64,000 bases of DNA from Acinetobacter sp. ANC 4805 (GCF_022549495.1 NZ_JAKZGD010000003.1:248001-312000); one strand, 5' to 3'; counted from the stretch's first letter, positions 18,004 to 26,127 are shown. Translations and numbers: made by a program. The notes: a model not told the origin generated them from the letters alone.

Positions 18004-18363
18004 ATGAAGAAAATTTTAGTTTTTATTTTTGCAATAAGTAGTGTGGGGATAAGCTCAGCAGCATCAGTTGAGCAATATGTCAATTCGGTTGAGAAAATTC
18101 GTAGTGTGTACGCACAGGATATTCGTGGTTTTTTGCGTAGCCTTAATCCACAGATTTCACAGTTTACACCTGAGCAGCAAGCTCAGTATTGTGGTATTAA
18201 TCAGCGTTATATTCAGGATATGTCAGATGCGATTGAACAAAATCGTTCATCATTACCACAGCAATATGCCAGTATGACCAAGCAAGATTTAATCAAGCAA
18301 GTGACAGAATCGAAAGAGATGCAAATGCTGGCAAAATATAATGTTCAGTGTGATTTTAAATAA
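18004..18363 (+). CDS. Small secreted hypothetical protein
   Basis: A 119-residue exported protein: KK at 2-3, hydrophobic ILVFIFAISSVGIS, signal cut likely after SSAA near residue 20. The mature part is helical and Gln-rich (FTPEQQAQYCGINQRYIQ), with two cysteines, one near residue 63 and one at the end (VQCDFK), which could bond. I recognise no family. It lies 33 nt before the Hint-domain gene on the same strand. Confidence 0.7.
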   Translation: MKKILVFIFAISSVGISSAASVEQYVNSVEKIRSVYAQDIRGFLRSLNPQISQFTPEQQAQYCGINQRYIQDMSDAIEQNRSSLPQQYASMTKQDLIKQVTESKEMQMLAKYNVQCDFK

Positions 18364-18396
18364 TAGAAATACTTTAAGTATGAAAGTAAATAAGAA

Positions 18397-19140
18397 ATGA
18401 CGGGCTTTGTTGCAGGGACATTGGTGCATACGGAAAGAGGTTTAGTCCCAATTCAGGAGATTAAAGTTGGGGATAGAGTCTTATCCCAATCAGATGAGCA
18501 ATATACTTATCAGCCTGTAATTAGCACATTTAAATCAATAGAAAAACAACAACTTTATCTATTACGATATATAGATAATTATATTGCACCACATGAAGAT
18601 GATCCCTTTGCTCAGACTATGAATCTTGAGGGGATGTTCCCTTCAGAAATACATACGAAAGTCTTTACGAACCAAAAGATATGGATAAATAAAGATGTAA
18701 ATTATGAAATTCATGAGGGGTGGCAATCTATCTATGAGCTAAATGGTGGTGAGTGTATACAATTCAAAGATAAAAGTATTGGAGCTATTATTTCAGTTGA
18801 TCCTTTAATGCAAACACATATTGATCAAGTATTTTATTTGCATACAGATGGTGATTATGTACCAATGATAGTTGATATGCGAAATAATGAATTAAAAACG
18901 TATTACATTGCTCATCTAGTATTATCGGCTTATAAAAATATTTTTAGCAGAAATGAACATCCACCACTTGCTGATTACATCATTATAGGCGATTTAGAGA
19001 AGCACGTTTTTTTAAAAGATATTATTCAGTTTTTACATAATCCACAGTTCAATTTTGCTTTTGAAAGTGTCTTTAATATTCAATTAGATGATTCGAATAC
19101 GTATTTTATAGGCAAGAATGGACTATGGCTTCATGATTAA
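18397..19140 (+). CDS. Stand-alone Hint-domain protein lacking splicing nucleophiles
   Basis: A 247-residue protein that is almost entirely a Hint (hedgehog/intein, polymorphic-toxin PT-HINT) fold. The start FVAGTLVHTERGLVPIQEIK then VGDRVLS is the canonical N-terminal Hint block, and NTYFIGKNGLWLHD is the canonical C-terminal block. The residues needed for autoprocessing are altered: the usual Cys before FVAGT is Gly, and the usual terminal Asn after VH is Asp. No toxin or signal region is attached. It could be a decayed piece of a polymorphic toxin or a domesticated, non-splicing protein. The ATG start lacks a strong ribosome site (TAAGAA). Confidence 0.75.
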   Translation: MTGFVAGTLVHTERGLVPIQEIKVGDRVLSQSDEQYTYQPVISTFKSIEKQQLYLLRYIDNYIAPHEDDPFAQTMNLEGMFPSEIHTKVFTNQKIWINKDVNYEIHEGWQSIYELNGGECIQFKDKSIGAIISVDPLMQTHIDQVFYLHTDGDYVPMIVDMRNNELKTYYIAHLVLSAYKNIFSRNEHPPLADYIIIGDLEKHVFLKDIIQFLHNPQFNFAFESVFNIQLDDSNTYFIGKNGLWLHD

Positions 19141-19194
19141 AAATGAATCCAGTTTTTTAGTTGAATAGATTGTATAAAGGGGGAGTTAAGCAGA

Positions 19195-19641
19195 TTAGCT
19201 TAATTTTGCTTTAATTTTAGCAGATACTTGTGCAGGATCGGCACGCCCGGCTATGATCGGACGTAGAGAATTCATCACCTTACCCATATCTTTCATGCTA
19301 GTAGCTTCTTGAGCAGCAATCGTTTGCTCAATGATGGAATCAAGTTCTTCCTCAGTCATAGCGGCTGGTAGAAATTGAGAAATAACCTCAACTTCGGCTT
19401 GTTCCTTACTAGCTAAATCATCTCGACCAGCACCCGAAAAGGCCTTGATCGATTCTTTACGTTGTTTAATTTGCTTTTCAATGACCGCAAGAACCTGAGC
19501 ATCGTCAAGCTCTATGCGCTCATCGACTTCGATTTGCTTAATTGCTGCCTGTACACCACGAATAACCGTTACTGTTGCCATATCTTTGGCACGCATTGAG
19601 TTTTTTAATACGTCAGTAATCTGGTTTTTTAAAGTATTCAT
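19195..19641 (-). CDS. yqeY: GatB/YqeY-domain protein
   Basis: A 148-residue protein of the YqeY family, related to the tail domain of the GatB tRNA amidotransferase subunit. The conserved region RGVQAAIKQIEVDERIELDD, EKQIKQRKESIKAF and the C-terminal MGKVMNSLRPIIAGRADPAQVS block are all present. A TTG at 19659 would add six residues; I choose the ATG at 19641, which gives the family's usual length. It sits 29 nt after rpsU on the same strand, the common rpsU-yqeY arrangement next to tsaD. The precise biochemical role is unknown. Confidence 0.92.
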   Translation of the reverse strand: MNTLKNQITDVLKNSMRAKDMATVTVIRGVQAAIKQIEVDERIELDDAQVLAVIEKQIKQRKESIKAFSGAGRDDLASKEQAEVEVISQFLPAAMTEEELDSIIEQTIAAQEATSMKDMGKVMNSLRPIIAGRADPAQVSAKIKAKLS

Positions 19642-19670
19642 AGTCTTTTCAGCAGTCAATCACAAATTAA

Positions 19671-19886
19671 TTAGTAAAGGCGAGTAGTACGTACAGATTC
19701 GCGAGTCAATTTCTTTTGATAACGCTTAACTGCAGCAGCTTTTTTACGCTTACGTTCTTGAGTTGGTTTCTCATAGAATTCACGCTTACGAACGTCAGCT
19801 AAAACACCCGCTTTTTCGCATGAACGCTTGAAACGACGGATAGCTACGTCTACTGGTTCGCCTTCTTTCAACTTAACTTGTGGCAT
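19671..19886 (-). CDS. rpsU: 30S ribosomal protein S21
   Basis: The 71-residue basic protein is a full-length S21 (family length about 70), with [20 protein letters not shown] then [20 protein letters not shown]. It is needed for translation initiation on the 30S subunit. It is divergent from tsaD, as in many gammaproteobacteria, and followed by yqeY. Confidence 0.98.
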   Translation of the reverse strand: MPQVKLKEGEPVDVAIRRFKRSCEKAGVLADVRKREFYEKPTQERKRKKAAAVKRYQKKLTRESVRTTRLY

Positions 19887-19964
19887 GTAAAATCCTCTAA
19901 GATTATGGATAAGATCTAACGCACGATTGCACTAGATCGCAAGTGAAGGTCAGTATTTTACCCA

Positions 19965-19992
19965 TTTACAACTCAGATCACAAGTCTATAAT
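19965..19992 (+). promoter_or_regulatory. Probable sigma-70 promoter of tsaD
   Basis: TTTACA, 16-nt spacer, TATAAT, located 40 nt upstream of the tsaD ATG in the rpsU-tsaD divergent gap. Confidence 0.6.
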
Positions 19993-20031
19993 AGCTTCGA
20001 TATTATTTTTGATCGTTGTAAAGGCAGTTTA

Positions 20032-21039
20032 ATGATTGTTTTGGGCTTAGAAACTTCGTGTGATGAAACTGGGTTAGCACTCTATGATAGCGAGCTCGGC
20101 TTACGAGGACAGGTTTTGTATAGCCAAATTAAGCTGCATGCAGAATATGGTGGGGTCGTTCCTGAATTGGCTTCACGTGATCATGTTCGTAAAATGATTC
20201 CGTTGATTAATCAATTGCTTGAACAAAGTGGCGTCAAAAAACAAGACATTGATGCCGTTGCCTATACCCGAGGTCCTGGACTCATGGGCGCACTCATGAC
20301 AGGTGCGTTATTCGGTCGTAGTTTAGCCTTTGCATTTAACAAGCCTGCAATTGGTGTACATCATATGGAAGGTCATATGCTTGCTCCATTGCTTTCAGAA
20401 ACTCCACCAGAATTTCCGTTTGTGGCTTTATTGGTTTCAGGTGGGCATACTCAATTAATGGCGGCCTACGGCATTGGTCAGTATGAATTGCTTGGTGAAT
20501 CGATTGACGATGCAGCGGGTGAAGCCTTTGATAAAGTCGCGAAAATGATGAAATTGCCTTATCCAGGCGGCCCCAATATTGCAAAACTGGCTTTACAAGG
20601 TGATGCACAAGCATTTGAATTCCCTCGCCCAATATTACATCAAGGTTTAGATTTTTCGTTTAGCGGTCTTAAAACTGCAGTTTCAGTGCAACTGAAAAAG
20701 TTAGGTGAGGAAAATCGTGATGCTGATGTGGCAGCCTCTTTCCAAGAAGCAGTTGTCGATACTTTGGTGAAAAAATCAGTGAAAGCATTAAAGCAAACTG
20801 GTTTAAAGCGATTAGTGATTGCAGGTGGTGTGAGTGCAAATCTGCGATTACGTGAGCAATTAGAAACATCATTGAAAAAGATAAAAGCACAGGTCTATTA
20901 TGCTGAACCTGCTTTGTGTACCGATAATGGTGCTATGATTGCTTTTGCAGGTTATCAGCGTTTAAAAGCAGGGCAACATGATGGTTTGGCGGTGACGACG
21001 ACACCAAGATGGCCGATGACAGAGTTAGAACCCACTTAA
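20032..21039 (+). CDS. tsaD: tRNA N6-adenosine threonylcarbamoyltransferase TsaD
   Basis: Catalytic subunit for universal t6A37 modification of ANN-decoding tRNAs, working with TsaB/TsaE/TsaC. The 335-residue length is standard. The N-terminal [17 protein letters not shown], the metal-binding HHMEGHM near residue 110, the ATP-binding [11 protein letters not shown] near 135, FDKVAKMM and the C-terminal [12 protein letters not shown] are all intact. The next gene begins 1 nt after its stop, so the downstream kinase/Thg1-like pair is probably read on the same transcript. Confidence 0.98.
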   Translation: MIVLGLETSCDETGLALYDSELGLRGQVLYSQIKLHAEYGGVVPELASRDHVRKMIPLINQLLEQSGVKKQDIDAVAYTRGPGLMGALMTGALFGRSLAFAFNKPAIGVHHMEGHMLAPLLSETPPEFPFVALLVSGGHTQLMAAYGIGQYELLGESIDDAAGEAFDKVAKMMKLPYPGGPNIAKLALQGDAQAFEFPRPILHQGLDFSFSGLKTAVSVQLKKLGEENRDADVAASFQEAVVDTLVKKSVKALKQTGLKRLVIAGGVSANLRLREQLETSLKKIKAQVYYAEPALCTDNGAMIAFAGYQRLKAGQHDGLAVTTTPRWPMTELEPT

Positions 21040-21040
21040 A

Positions 21041-21496
21041 ATGGAATTAATCATTTTTATTGGATGTCAGGCTTCAGGTAAATCAACTTTTTTTAAGCGA
21101 TATTTTTCCGATACTCATATTCGTTTAAATTTGGATATGTTGAAAACACGCCATCGTGAAAGAATACTGTTTCAGGCTTGTTTGGCGGCAAAACAGAAAT
21201 GTGTTGTTGATAATACTAATCCAAGCCAACTCGATCGAAAGATGTATATTCAAGATGCAAAAGATGCGCACTTTAAAGTGAGTGCATACTACTTTGATAG
21301 TTGTTTGGATGATGCGCTGCTACGAAATGAACAGCGAGAAGGAAAAGCCAAAATTCCTCGAATTGGTGTGATTTCAACTTTTAAAAAGTTGGAAATACCT
21401 GAGCTTGATGAGGGCTTTGATGAAATCTATCGAGTTTCTCTTTACCAAGAAAATGATTTTAATGTGAGTTTGCTCTACCAAAGAGAACAACAATGA
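21041..21496 (+). CDS. P-loop kinase, polynucleotide-kinase-like
   Basis: A 151-residue cytoplasmic ATPase with Walker A GCQASGKST at residues 8-16 and the DNTNPSQLDR motif near 57-66, which is typical of T4 polynucleotide-kinase/Clp1-like 5'-kinases (the Asn/Asp pair positions the acceptor). R residues in LRNEQREGKAKIP form the lid. It begins 1 nt after tsaD's stop, and its stop overlaps the start of the Thg1-like gene by 4 nt, so the three are translationally linked. A natural reading is 5'-end phosphorylation of an RNA that the Thg1-like enzyme then extends. The substrate is not proven; an AAA/zeta-toxin-like kinase is an alternative. Confidence 0.8.
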   Translation: MELIIFIGCQASGKSTFFKRYFSDTHIRLNLDMLKTRHRERILFQACLAAKQKCVVDNTNPSQLDRKMYIQDAKDAHFKVSAYYFDSCLDDALLRNEQREGKAKIPRIGVISTFKKLEIPELDEGFDEIYRVSLYQENDFNVSLLYQREQQ

Positions 21497-22230
21497 GATT
21501 TGATGATTTAGATACAAAATTAAGAAAGTATGAAACGGCTTATGATTTTTGTATCCCGCCTGAAAATTATATTGTTGTTCGACTTGATGGTCGTGGTTTT
21601 ACTCGCTTAACCAAAGAAATTTGGCAATTTGAAGCACCATTTGATGTACGTTTTCGGGATTTAATGGTGGAAACCACGGCACATTTATTACAATGTGGTT
21701 TTAATATTGTTTATGGTTATACACAAAGTGATGAAATCTCTTTGTTGTTTCATTTAAATGATGACAGTTTTAATCGGAAAGAACGTAAAATTCTTTCAAT
21801 CTTAGCAGGCGAAGCCAGTGCAAAATTTTCTGTGATGCACGGTCAAATTGCTACTTTTGATGCCCGAGTTTGTATTTTGCCAAATCAGCAGTTAGTCGAT
21901 GATTATTTTCGTTGGAGACAAGAAGTAAATGCACACTGTTATTGGATGCTTAGAAAATCAGGTCATGCAGTAGGTGAAGCAACTGCACAAGTGAAAGGGT
22001 TAAATCGTCAAGAGAAACATGATTTACTTTTTTCACAACAGATCAATTTTAATGAACTTCCAGCATGGCAAAAACGTGGTACTGGTATTTATTGGAAAGA
22101 CGTCGAAAAAACGGGTTTAAATCCTAAAACTGGCGAACCCACCCAAACGACAAGAAGGCAATTATTTACTGATTTTGATTTGCCTTTAAATGAATTCTAT
22201 AGTGAATTTATCCATCAAAATTTTTTTTGA
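21493..22230 (+). CDS. Thg1-like protein (tRNAHis guanylyltransferase family, 3'-5' polymerase)
   Basis: A 245-residue member of the Thg1/TLP family, which adds nucleotides to RNA 5' ends. The palm-domain motifs are intact: NYIVVRLDGRGFTRLTK near residues 26-42 (first metal Asp), and GYTQSDEISLLF near 76-87 (second metal Asp and Glu). The conserved HCYWMLRKSGHAVGEATAQ helix and the terminal GTGIYWK segment follow. Bacteria encode G-1 in tRNA-His, so this is expected to be a TLP repairing truncated tRNA 5' ends rather than a true Thg1. It overlaps the kinase-like gene by ATGA. Confidence 0.92.
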   Translation: MRFDDLDTKLRKYETAYDFCIPPENYIVVRLDGRGFTRLTKEIWQFEAPFDVRFRDLMVETTAHLLQCGFNIVYGYTQSDEISLLFHLNDDSFNRKERKILSILAGEASAKFSVMHGQIATFDARVCILPNQQLVDDYFRWRQEVNAHCYWMLRKSGHAVGEATAQVKGLNRQEKHDLLFSQQINFNELPAWQKRGTGIYWKDVEKTGLNPKTGEPTQTTRRQLFTDFDLPLNEFYSEFIHQNFF

Positions 22231-22271
22231 AAATATATTTTATGAGCAACAGTTCATAATGGAGTTGTAAG

Positions 22272-22775
22272 TTGAAAATTTCTTATATTTTTACATGTGG
22301 CCGATTAGAGTCTTTATTTAAGATTCTCTGCCTCACTCAACAAGGTGAGAAAAAGGTCGAGTCAAAAGAAAAAGTCGTTGAACAATATAGAAAAGATATC
22401 GCTTTAGGGCGTCCTTTTGAAGAAACTGAACTTTATCAAATAATTGAGCAAAGTGAAGAAAAAATTGTCATTAACCGCCTAAGTAATATTCTTCGAGAAA
22501 AACCTACTCAACAGAAGAGTAGCTATGATGCAGACGAATATAAGACAGGTGCATGGTCTGAGTTTAATGATTATAAGCTGGCAGTTCGATTTTCAAATGC
22601 GAAAACCGAGTTAAGTGAAAAGCACTTTGCGAAAACTGGTGAATACATGACGAGTCGTGGTATCGCAAAATTGACTGGTTTTAATCCAAGTAACATTAAG
22701 AATATGTTGCATCATAAAAGAAGCGTAGTGAGAAAAATGCTCACAACCTTAGAGAAATTAGCAAAAGAGTATTGA
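22272..22775 (+). CDS. Hypothetical protein with a C-terminal helix-turn-helix-like region
   Basis: A 167-residue protein following the Thg1-like gene by 41 nt. I see no signal peptide. The middle is charged and helical (KEKVVEQYRKDIALGRPFEE). The C-terminal SRGIAKLTGFNPSNIKNMLH then HKRSVVRKML looks like a helix-turn-helix with recognition helix NPSNIKNMLHHKR. The start is TTG at 22272 with GGAG 8 nt upstream; the first 25 residues, CGRLESLFKILCL in particular, may not belong if an internal start is used. It may regulate the group or bind nucleic acid. I do not recognise the family. Confidence 0.6.
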   Translation: MKISYIFTCGRLESLFKILCLTQQGEKKVESKEKVVEQYRKDIALGRPFEETELYQIIEQSEEKIVINRLSNILREKPTQQKSSYDADEYKTGAWSEFNDYKLAVRFSNAKTELSEKHFAKTGEYMTSRGIAKLTGFNPSNIKNMLHHKRSVVRKMLTTLEKLAKEY

Positions 22776-22792
22776 TATTTAAGTTCTATTTT

Positions 22793-22823
22793 CGATGCAG
22801 AGAAAATCTATTTCTCTGCATCG
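22793..22823. terminator. Perfect 13-bp hairpin between convergent genes
   Basis: CGATGCAGAGAAA / TTTCTCTGCATCG with a 5-nt loop. It lies 18 nt after the HTH-like gene's stop and 54 nt before the end of a broken minus-strand gene. There is no T-run on either side, so it may be a bidirectional weak terminator or an RNA-stabilising stem. Confidence 0.5.
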
Positions 22824-22876
22824 CTAGTCAAATTTATACAGAATCGTTTTATTAGAAAAGATCTGTTTTTTTTGTA

Positions 22877-23243
22877 TTAAATAGAATGATTGATACACAT
22901 TTTAATCGTCTTGAGTGCTAAGTTGGTGCACCCATGACGACTACATTTTTCCGCTGAAAATCCTTCATGGCTAAGAACTGCTAGGAATTGTTTTATTGCT
23001 TTAACCTCGCGTTCTGATAAAAGATGATTTTCAGCATTTAATTTTATGCCTAGGATTGGGTAAATATCTTCTGTAGGCGAGCACCACCATTGTTGATATT
23101 CTGAACATTGATAGGAAGTTCTAGAGTAGTCAAAAGAAGGAGTGGTCTCATATGTAGGACTTTCTTCTCTGAAGTAGTGTGGAAAATTGTTACTTGCTTT
23201 GAAATCAAAACTAAAAAGATTTTACATTTTGACATTCGCACAT
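22877..23243 (-). pseudogene. Frameshifted small gene (one extra T in a T5 run)
   Basis: On the minus strand an ATG at 23243 has a strong AAGGGGG ribosome site 5 nt upstream and reads MCECQNVKSF then TAG. Removing one T from the run at 23213-23217 joins it to a stop-free frame of about 110 codons ending at 22877: SFDFKASNNFPHYFREESP ... YQQWWCSPTEDIYPILG ... CSRHGCTNLALKTIKMC. The restored product is 121 residues with CSRHGCTN, a zinc-knuckle-like cysteine spacing. It begins 24 nt after the EamA gene stop, as the third gene of a tetR-eamA transcript. I do not recognise a family. It may be a pseudogene, a sequencing error, a slippage switch, or use +1 frameshifting at UUU-UAG. Confidence 0.6.
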
Positions 23244-23267
23244 TTTAGCCCCCTTAGTTTCACAAAA

Positions 23268-24185
23268 TTAATTTGGTTTATCGGTTTTAGACAATACTGC
23301 CAGACAAACAAAAATCAGAATCATGCCAACCCAACCAATGAGTGCGAGTTGCTCACCAACCAGCAAAACAGCAAACAAAGCTGCAACTAAAGGTTCAAAT
23401 AGCGTTAGCGTAGTTGCGGTACTGGCTGAAATAGTTTTTAAAGCATAACCAAATAATAAATAGCCAAGAAACATTGGAATCAGCATCATATAAGCGACAA
23501 CATACAAATTTACAGACTCATCAAACAGGTTTGAAGCTGTAAAAAATAATGTCGGTAATAAAAGTAAAGCACCGAAGCCAAAAATTAATCCCATCGAAGC
23601 TTTTGAGTCGACCCCACGATCAATCATCTTTTTTGCAGCCCAAGAGTACAAAGAATAAGTGAGTGCTGCGACCAGTCCGAGAATAATCCCTATGCTTTTT
23701 TGGTCAGTTGCAATGTCTTGGCTAGAGCCTTGAGAGAGTGATTCGCCAATTGATAATAGTAAGACCCCAGCTACGCCGAAGACAAAACTAATAAACCATT
23801 TTCCAGAGAGTGTTTTTTGATCAAAAAATTTTTCCAGTAACGCAGTAAATAACGGGGCTGAACTAATTGAGACGACTGTGCCAATGGTGATCCCCGCCAT
23901 ACGCATTGACGAATAGAAAGCCAGTGGATAAATCGCAACTGAAACCATGCCAACCAAAAGCAACGGAAAGTAAGAACGAATTTGAGGTAAATGACAGCGG
24001 ATATTTTTATAAGCCAATAAGGCTTGCAATAAACCACCGCCACCCATTGCGATTGCGCCAATCGCTAAAGGGCTTAGATTTGGGGCATAAGAGGCGGCTG
24101 TGCCTGTGGTACCCCATAAAATAGAGGCAATGAGGACAGCAATAAAACCAGAATGAGAACTGAGGCTAAAAGAAGAGGTGCTCAC
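23268..24185 (-). CDS. EamA/DMT-superfamily transporter
   Basis: A 305-residue inner-membrane protein with about ten hydrophobic helices arranged as two EamA halves (GFIAVLIASILWGTTGTAAS at the N-terminus; SIGIILGLVAALTYSLYSWA at the start of the second half). It is a drug/metabolite exporter of unknown substrate. Its start overlaps the upstream tetR stop by 4 nt (ATGA), so both are translated from one message and the TetR protein is its likely regulator. Confidence 0.9.
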   Translation of the reverse strand: MSTSSFSLSSHSGFIAVLIASILWGTTGTAASYAPNLSPLAIGAIAMGGGGLLQALLAYKNIRCHLPQIRSYFPLLLVGMVSVAIYPLAFYSSMRMAGITIGTVVSISSAPLFTALLEKFFDQKTLSGKWFISFVFGVAGVLLLSIGESLSQGSSQDIATDQKSIGIILGLVAALTYSLYSWAAKKMIDRGVDSKASMGLIFGFGALLLLPTLFFTASNLFDESVNLYVVAYMMLIPMFLGYLLFGYALKTISASTATTLTLFEPLVAALFAVLLVGEQLALIGWVGMILIFVCLAVLSKTDKPN

Positions 24186-24760
24186 TTTGAAACCTCTTGT
24201 TCCAATAGGTTTTGAACTATTTGTTTTGCTGCAAATACTTTCTCACTGGAGCTTTCTAAACCTGCACGGGCAATAGAGCCTTCTAAAACGAAAGAAATGA
24301 GTAGAGCAAGTTGTTGGACTTTTTGTGGCTCTTTGAATAATTGTGATAAATGTCCAGCCACAATATTTTCGATTTCATCTTTATGATTTTTAACCGCTAA
24401 ACGTTCAGGACTATATGCAGGAAATTCGGCTGCTGCATTCAGTAAACCACAACCACGAAAACCTTTTTCATAGGCAAATTCAGCATGGTCTTGATAGGCA
24501 TCAAAAATAGCTAAAATGCCATCCATCGGTGTTTTGATCTGAACTTTTCTTTTCTCATATAAGTCTAACCACTCTTGGTGTCGAGCTTCGATATAACAGG
24601 TAATTAAGTCAGATTTGGTTGGGAAATTATTATACAAAGACATTTTTGCAACTTTGGCTTTGCCTGTAATGCTATTAATGCCTGTATTGGTAATTCCATC
24701 GTTGTAGAACAGAAAGGATGCAGCATCTAGGATTTTTTGTTTTGCGGATTTGGTGCTCAT
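24182..24760 (-). CDS. TetR-family transcriptional regulator
   Basis: A 192-residue regulator. The N-terminal helix-turn-helix is GINSITGKAKVAKMSLYNNFPTKSDL at about residues 21-46, and the C-terminal ligand domain contains FRGCGLLNAAAEF, as in TetR_C_27-like members. It is the first gene of a tetR-eamA pair with a 4-nt overlap and probably represses it until an exported compound is sensed. Confidence 0.9.
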   Translation of the reverse strand: MSTKSAKQKILDAASFLFYNDGITNTGINSITGKAKVAKMSLYNNFPTKSDLITCYIEARHQEWLDLYEKRKVQIKTPMDGILAIFDAYQDHAEFAYEKGFRGCGLLNAAAEFPAYSPERLAVKNHKDEIENIVAGHLSQLFKEPQKVQQLALLISFVLEGSIARAGLESSSEKVFAAKQIVQNLLEQEVSK

Positions 24761-24871
24761 AATAAAACTTTATTAGGTATACCGATCTACCTATTATTGT
24801 AGAAAAGTAGAGTAATTGACAAGAGGAATTTATTGAATTGATTGATAGAAAGTTTTGTATAGGTTTAAAGG

Positions 24872-24899
24872 GATGGAGCGCACTTTGATCTGCTCCATC
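24872..24899 (-). terminator. Weak hairpin after the HPP gene
   Basis: GATGGAGC / GCTCCATC with a 12-nt loop, 10 nt past the HPP stop on the minus strand, followed by CTTTAAA. Stem is good but the T-run is short. Confidence 0.4.
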
Positions 24900-24909
24900 A
24901 CTGTCTTAT

Positions 24910-25452
24910 TTATTCGATCTTCTTTTTACTATGAATCAATGCCAAGCCATAAATTGGCCATTTCTTTTCTGATTTGAGGTTATTGACTAGCCAAGCAACG
25001 AGTACAAGGGCAATTGCACCGAGAAGTACAGGAAAAAACAAGAAGCTCCAATGGTATTCAATTGTATTCGCAGTAAGTAGAATGACTAAAGGATTTGCTC
25101 CAGCAGGTGGGTGAATACAACGTAAAAATTGCATGGCAGCAATCGCACAGCCAACAGAAAGTGCAATACTGAATGCAGAGTTACCAAAAAGTTTAAGAAA
25201 TAATAAACCAATCAATGCCGAGATAAAGTGCCCAAGAATAACATTACGAGGTTGGGCTAATGGTGATTGAGATACTGCATATAACAGTACGCAAGTTGCA
25301 CCAAACGGTGCCATGATGAATAAATTATTTGTCAATTTACTGAGGAAAATCAGGATTAAAATACTCAGTGTCCCACCGATTAAGCTTCTAATCAGATCAC
25401 TGGATTGGGGTGCTGGGGCTAGATGCTCTTTACCTTGGAATATTGATAACAT
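24910..25452 (-). CDS. HPP-family membrane protein
   Basis: A 180-residue integral-membrane protein with four to five helices and the family-defining HPPAGANPL motif near residue 115. MAPFGATCVLLYAVSQSPLAQPRN, another conserved HPP-family segment, is also intact. Relatives have been linked to nitrite transport in plants, but function in bacteria is unclear. An open frame extends to 25560, but that would cross the TetR operator and overlap the divergent gene; the ATG at 25452 with GAGA upstream is preferred. It is divergent from a TetR gene across a perfect palindrome. Confidence 0.85.
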   Translation of the reverse strand: MLSIFQGKEHLAPAPQSSDLIRSLIGGTLSILILIFLSKLTNNLFIMAPFGATCVLLYAVSQSPLAQPRNVILGHFISALIGLLFLKLFGNSAFSIALSVGCAIAAMQFLRCIHPPAGANPLVILLTANTIEYHWSFLFFPVLLGAIALVLVAWLVNNLKSEKKWPIYGLALIHSKKKIE

Positions 25453-25505
25453 TTCATTCTCATTGAATGGTTGCTTTCTGATGATGATATAACTAAAATT
25501 ACAAA

Positions 25506-25523
25506 TAGTACAGATCTGTACTA
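25506..25523. promoter_or_regulatory. Perfect 18-bp palindrome, probable TetR operator
   Basis: TAGTACAGATCTGTACTA lies 19 nt before the TetR ATG and 53 nt before the HPP ATG, in the only gap between these divergent genes. Length, symmetry and position fit a TetR-family operator controlling both. Confidence 0.75.
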
Positions 25524-25542
25524 CTTGAGTGAGTGAATTTTT

Positions 25543-26118
25543 ATGTCTAAATCGGCCCACAAAATATTGGATACAGCAGAGAAATTATTTTATGAAAATA
25601 GTTTTGTCGGTGTGGGTGTCGATTTAATTCGGGATGAGTCAGGTTGTTCAAAAACAACGATGTACACCTATTTTAAAAATAAAAATCAATTGGTGAAGTC
25701 TGTCTTAGAAGCGCGAGACCAAAAGTTTAGGAATAGTCTGGTTGCTTATGTTGTAGGTGAAACTGGGCGAGCAGCATTAGATAAATTGATTGATTGGCAT
25801 CTGTTGTGGTTTCAAGAAGATAATTTTAAAGGATGTCTATTTGTTCGAGCAGTAGCTGAATCGCATTTGGGTGATCAAGATATCATCATGGTTTCGAAAG
25901 ACCATAAGATTTGGATTCGAAACTTAATCGCGCAATATTTAGCATCTTTTTCCAATGCGGATGTATTAGTTGAAATTATTTATACTCTAATTGAAGGATT
26001 AATTAGCCGCTTTTTAGTTGAAGGTTATGACACCAAAGTTGCAGCAGAGATCAAAAATTCAATCAGGCAAATTGTTGATACTTTTACTCTAATTGATCTT
26101 AATCAAAAAGAAATTTAA
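25543..26118 (+). CDS. TetR-family transcriptional regulator (divergent from HPP gene)
   Basis: A 191-residue regulator with the N-terminal HTH: GVDLIRDESGCSKTTMYTYF at about residues 26-45, followed by KNKNQLV. The C-terminal domain, WFQEDNFKGCLFVRAVAE, resembles TetR_C members that sense small organic molecules. It is expected to bind the palindrome just upstream and control itself and the HPP gene. It ends in a strong bidirectional terminator. Confidence 0.9.
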   Translation: MSKSAHKILDTAEKLFYENSFVGVGVDLIRDESGCSKTTMYTYFKNKNQLVKSVLEARDQKFRNSLVAYVVGETGRAALDKLIDWHLLWFQEDNFKGCLFVRAVAESHLGDQDIIMVSKDHKIWIRNLIAQYLASFSNADVLVEIIYTLIEGLISRFLVEGYDTKVAAEIKNSIRQIVDTFTLIDLNQKEI

Positions 26119-26127
26119 TCCGAAATC

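Noticed and set aside
21041-21496. Zeta-type toxin of a toxin-antitoxin pair
   Set aside because: The DNTN motif and coupling to a Thg1-like gene fit a polynucleotide-kinase-like protein better, and no antitoxin-like gene precedes it.
21493-22230. A true tRNAHis guanylyltransferase for G-1 addition
   Set aside because: Bacterial tRNA-His genes usually encode G-1, so a Thg1-like repair role is more likely; the tRNA-His gene is not in this window to confirm.
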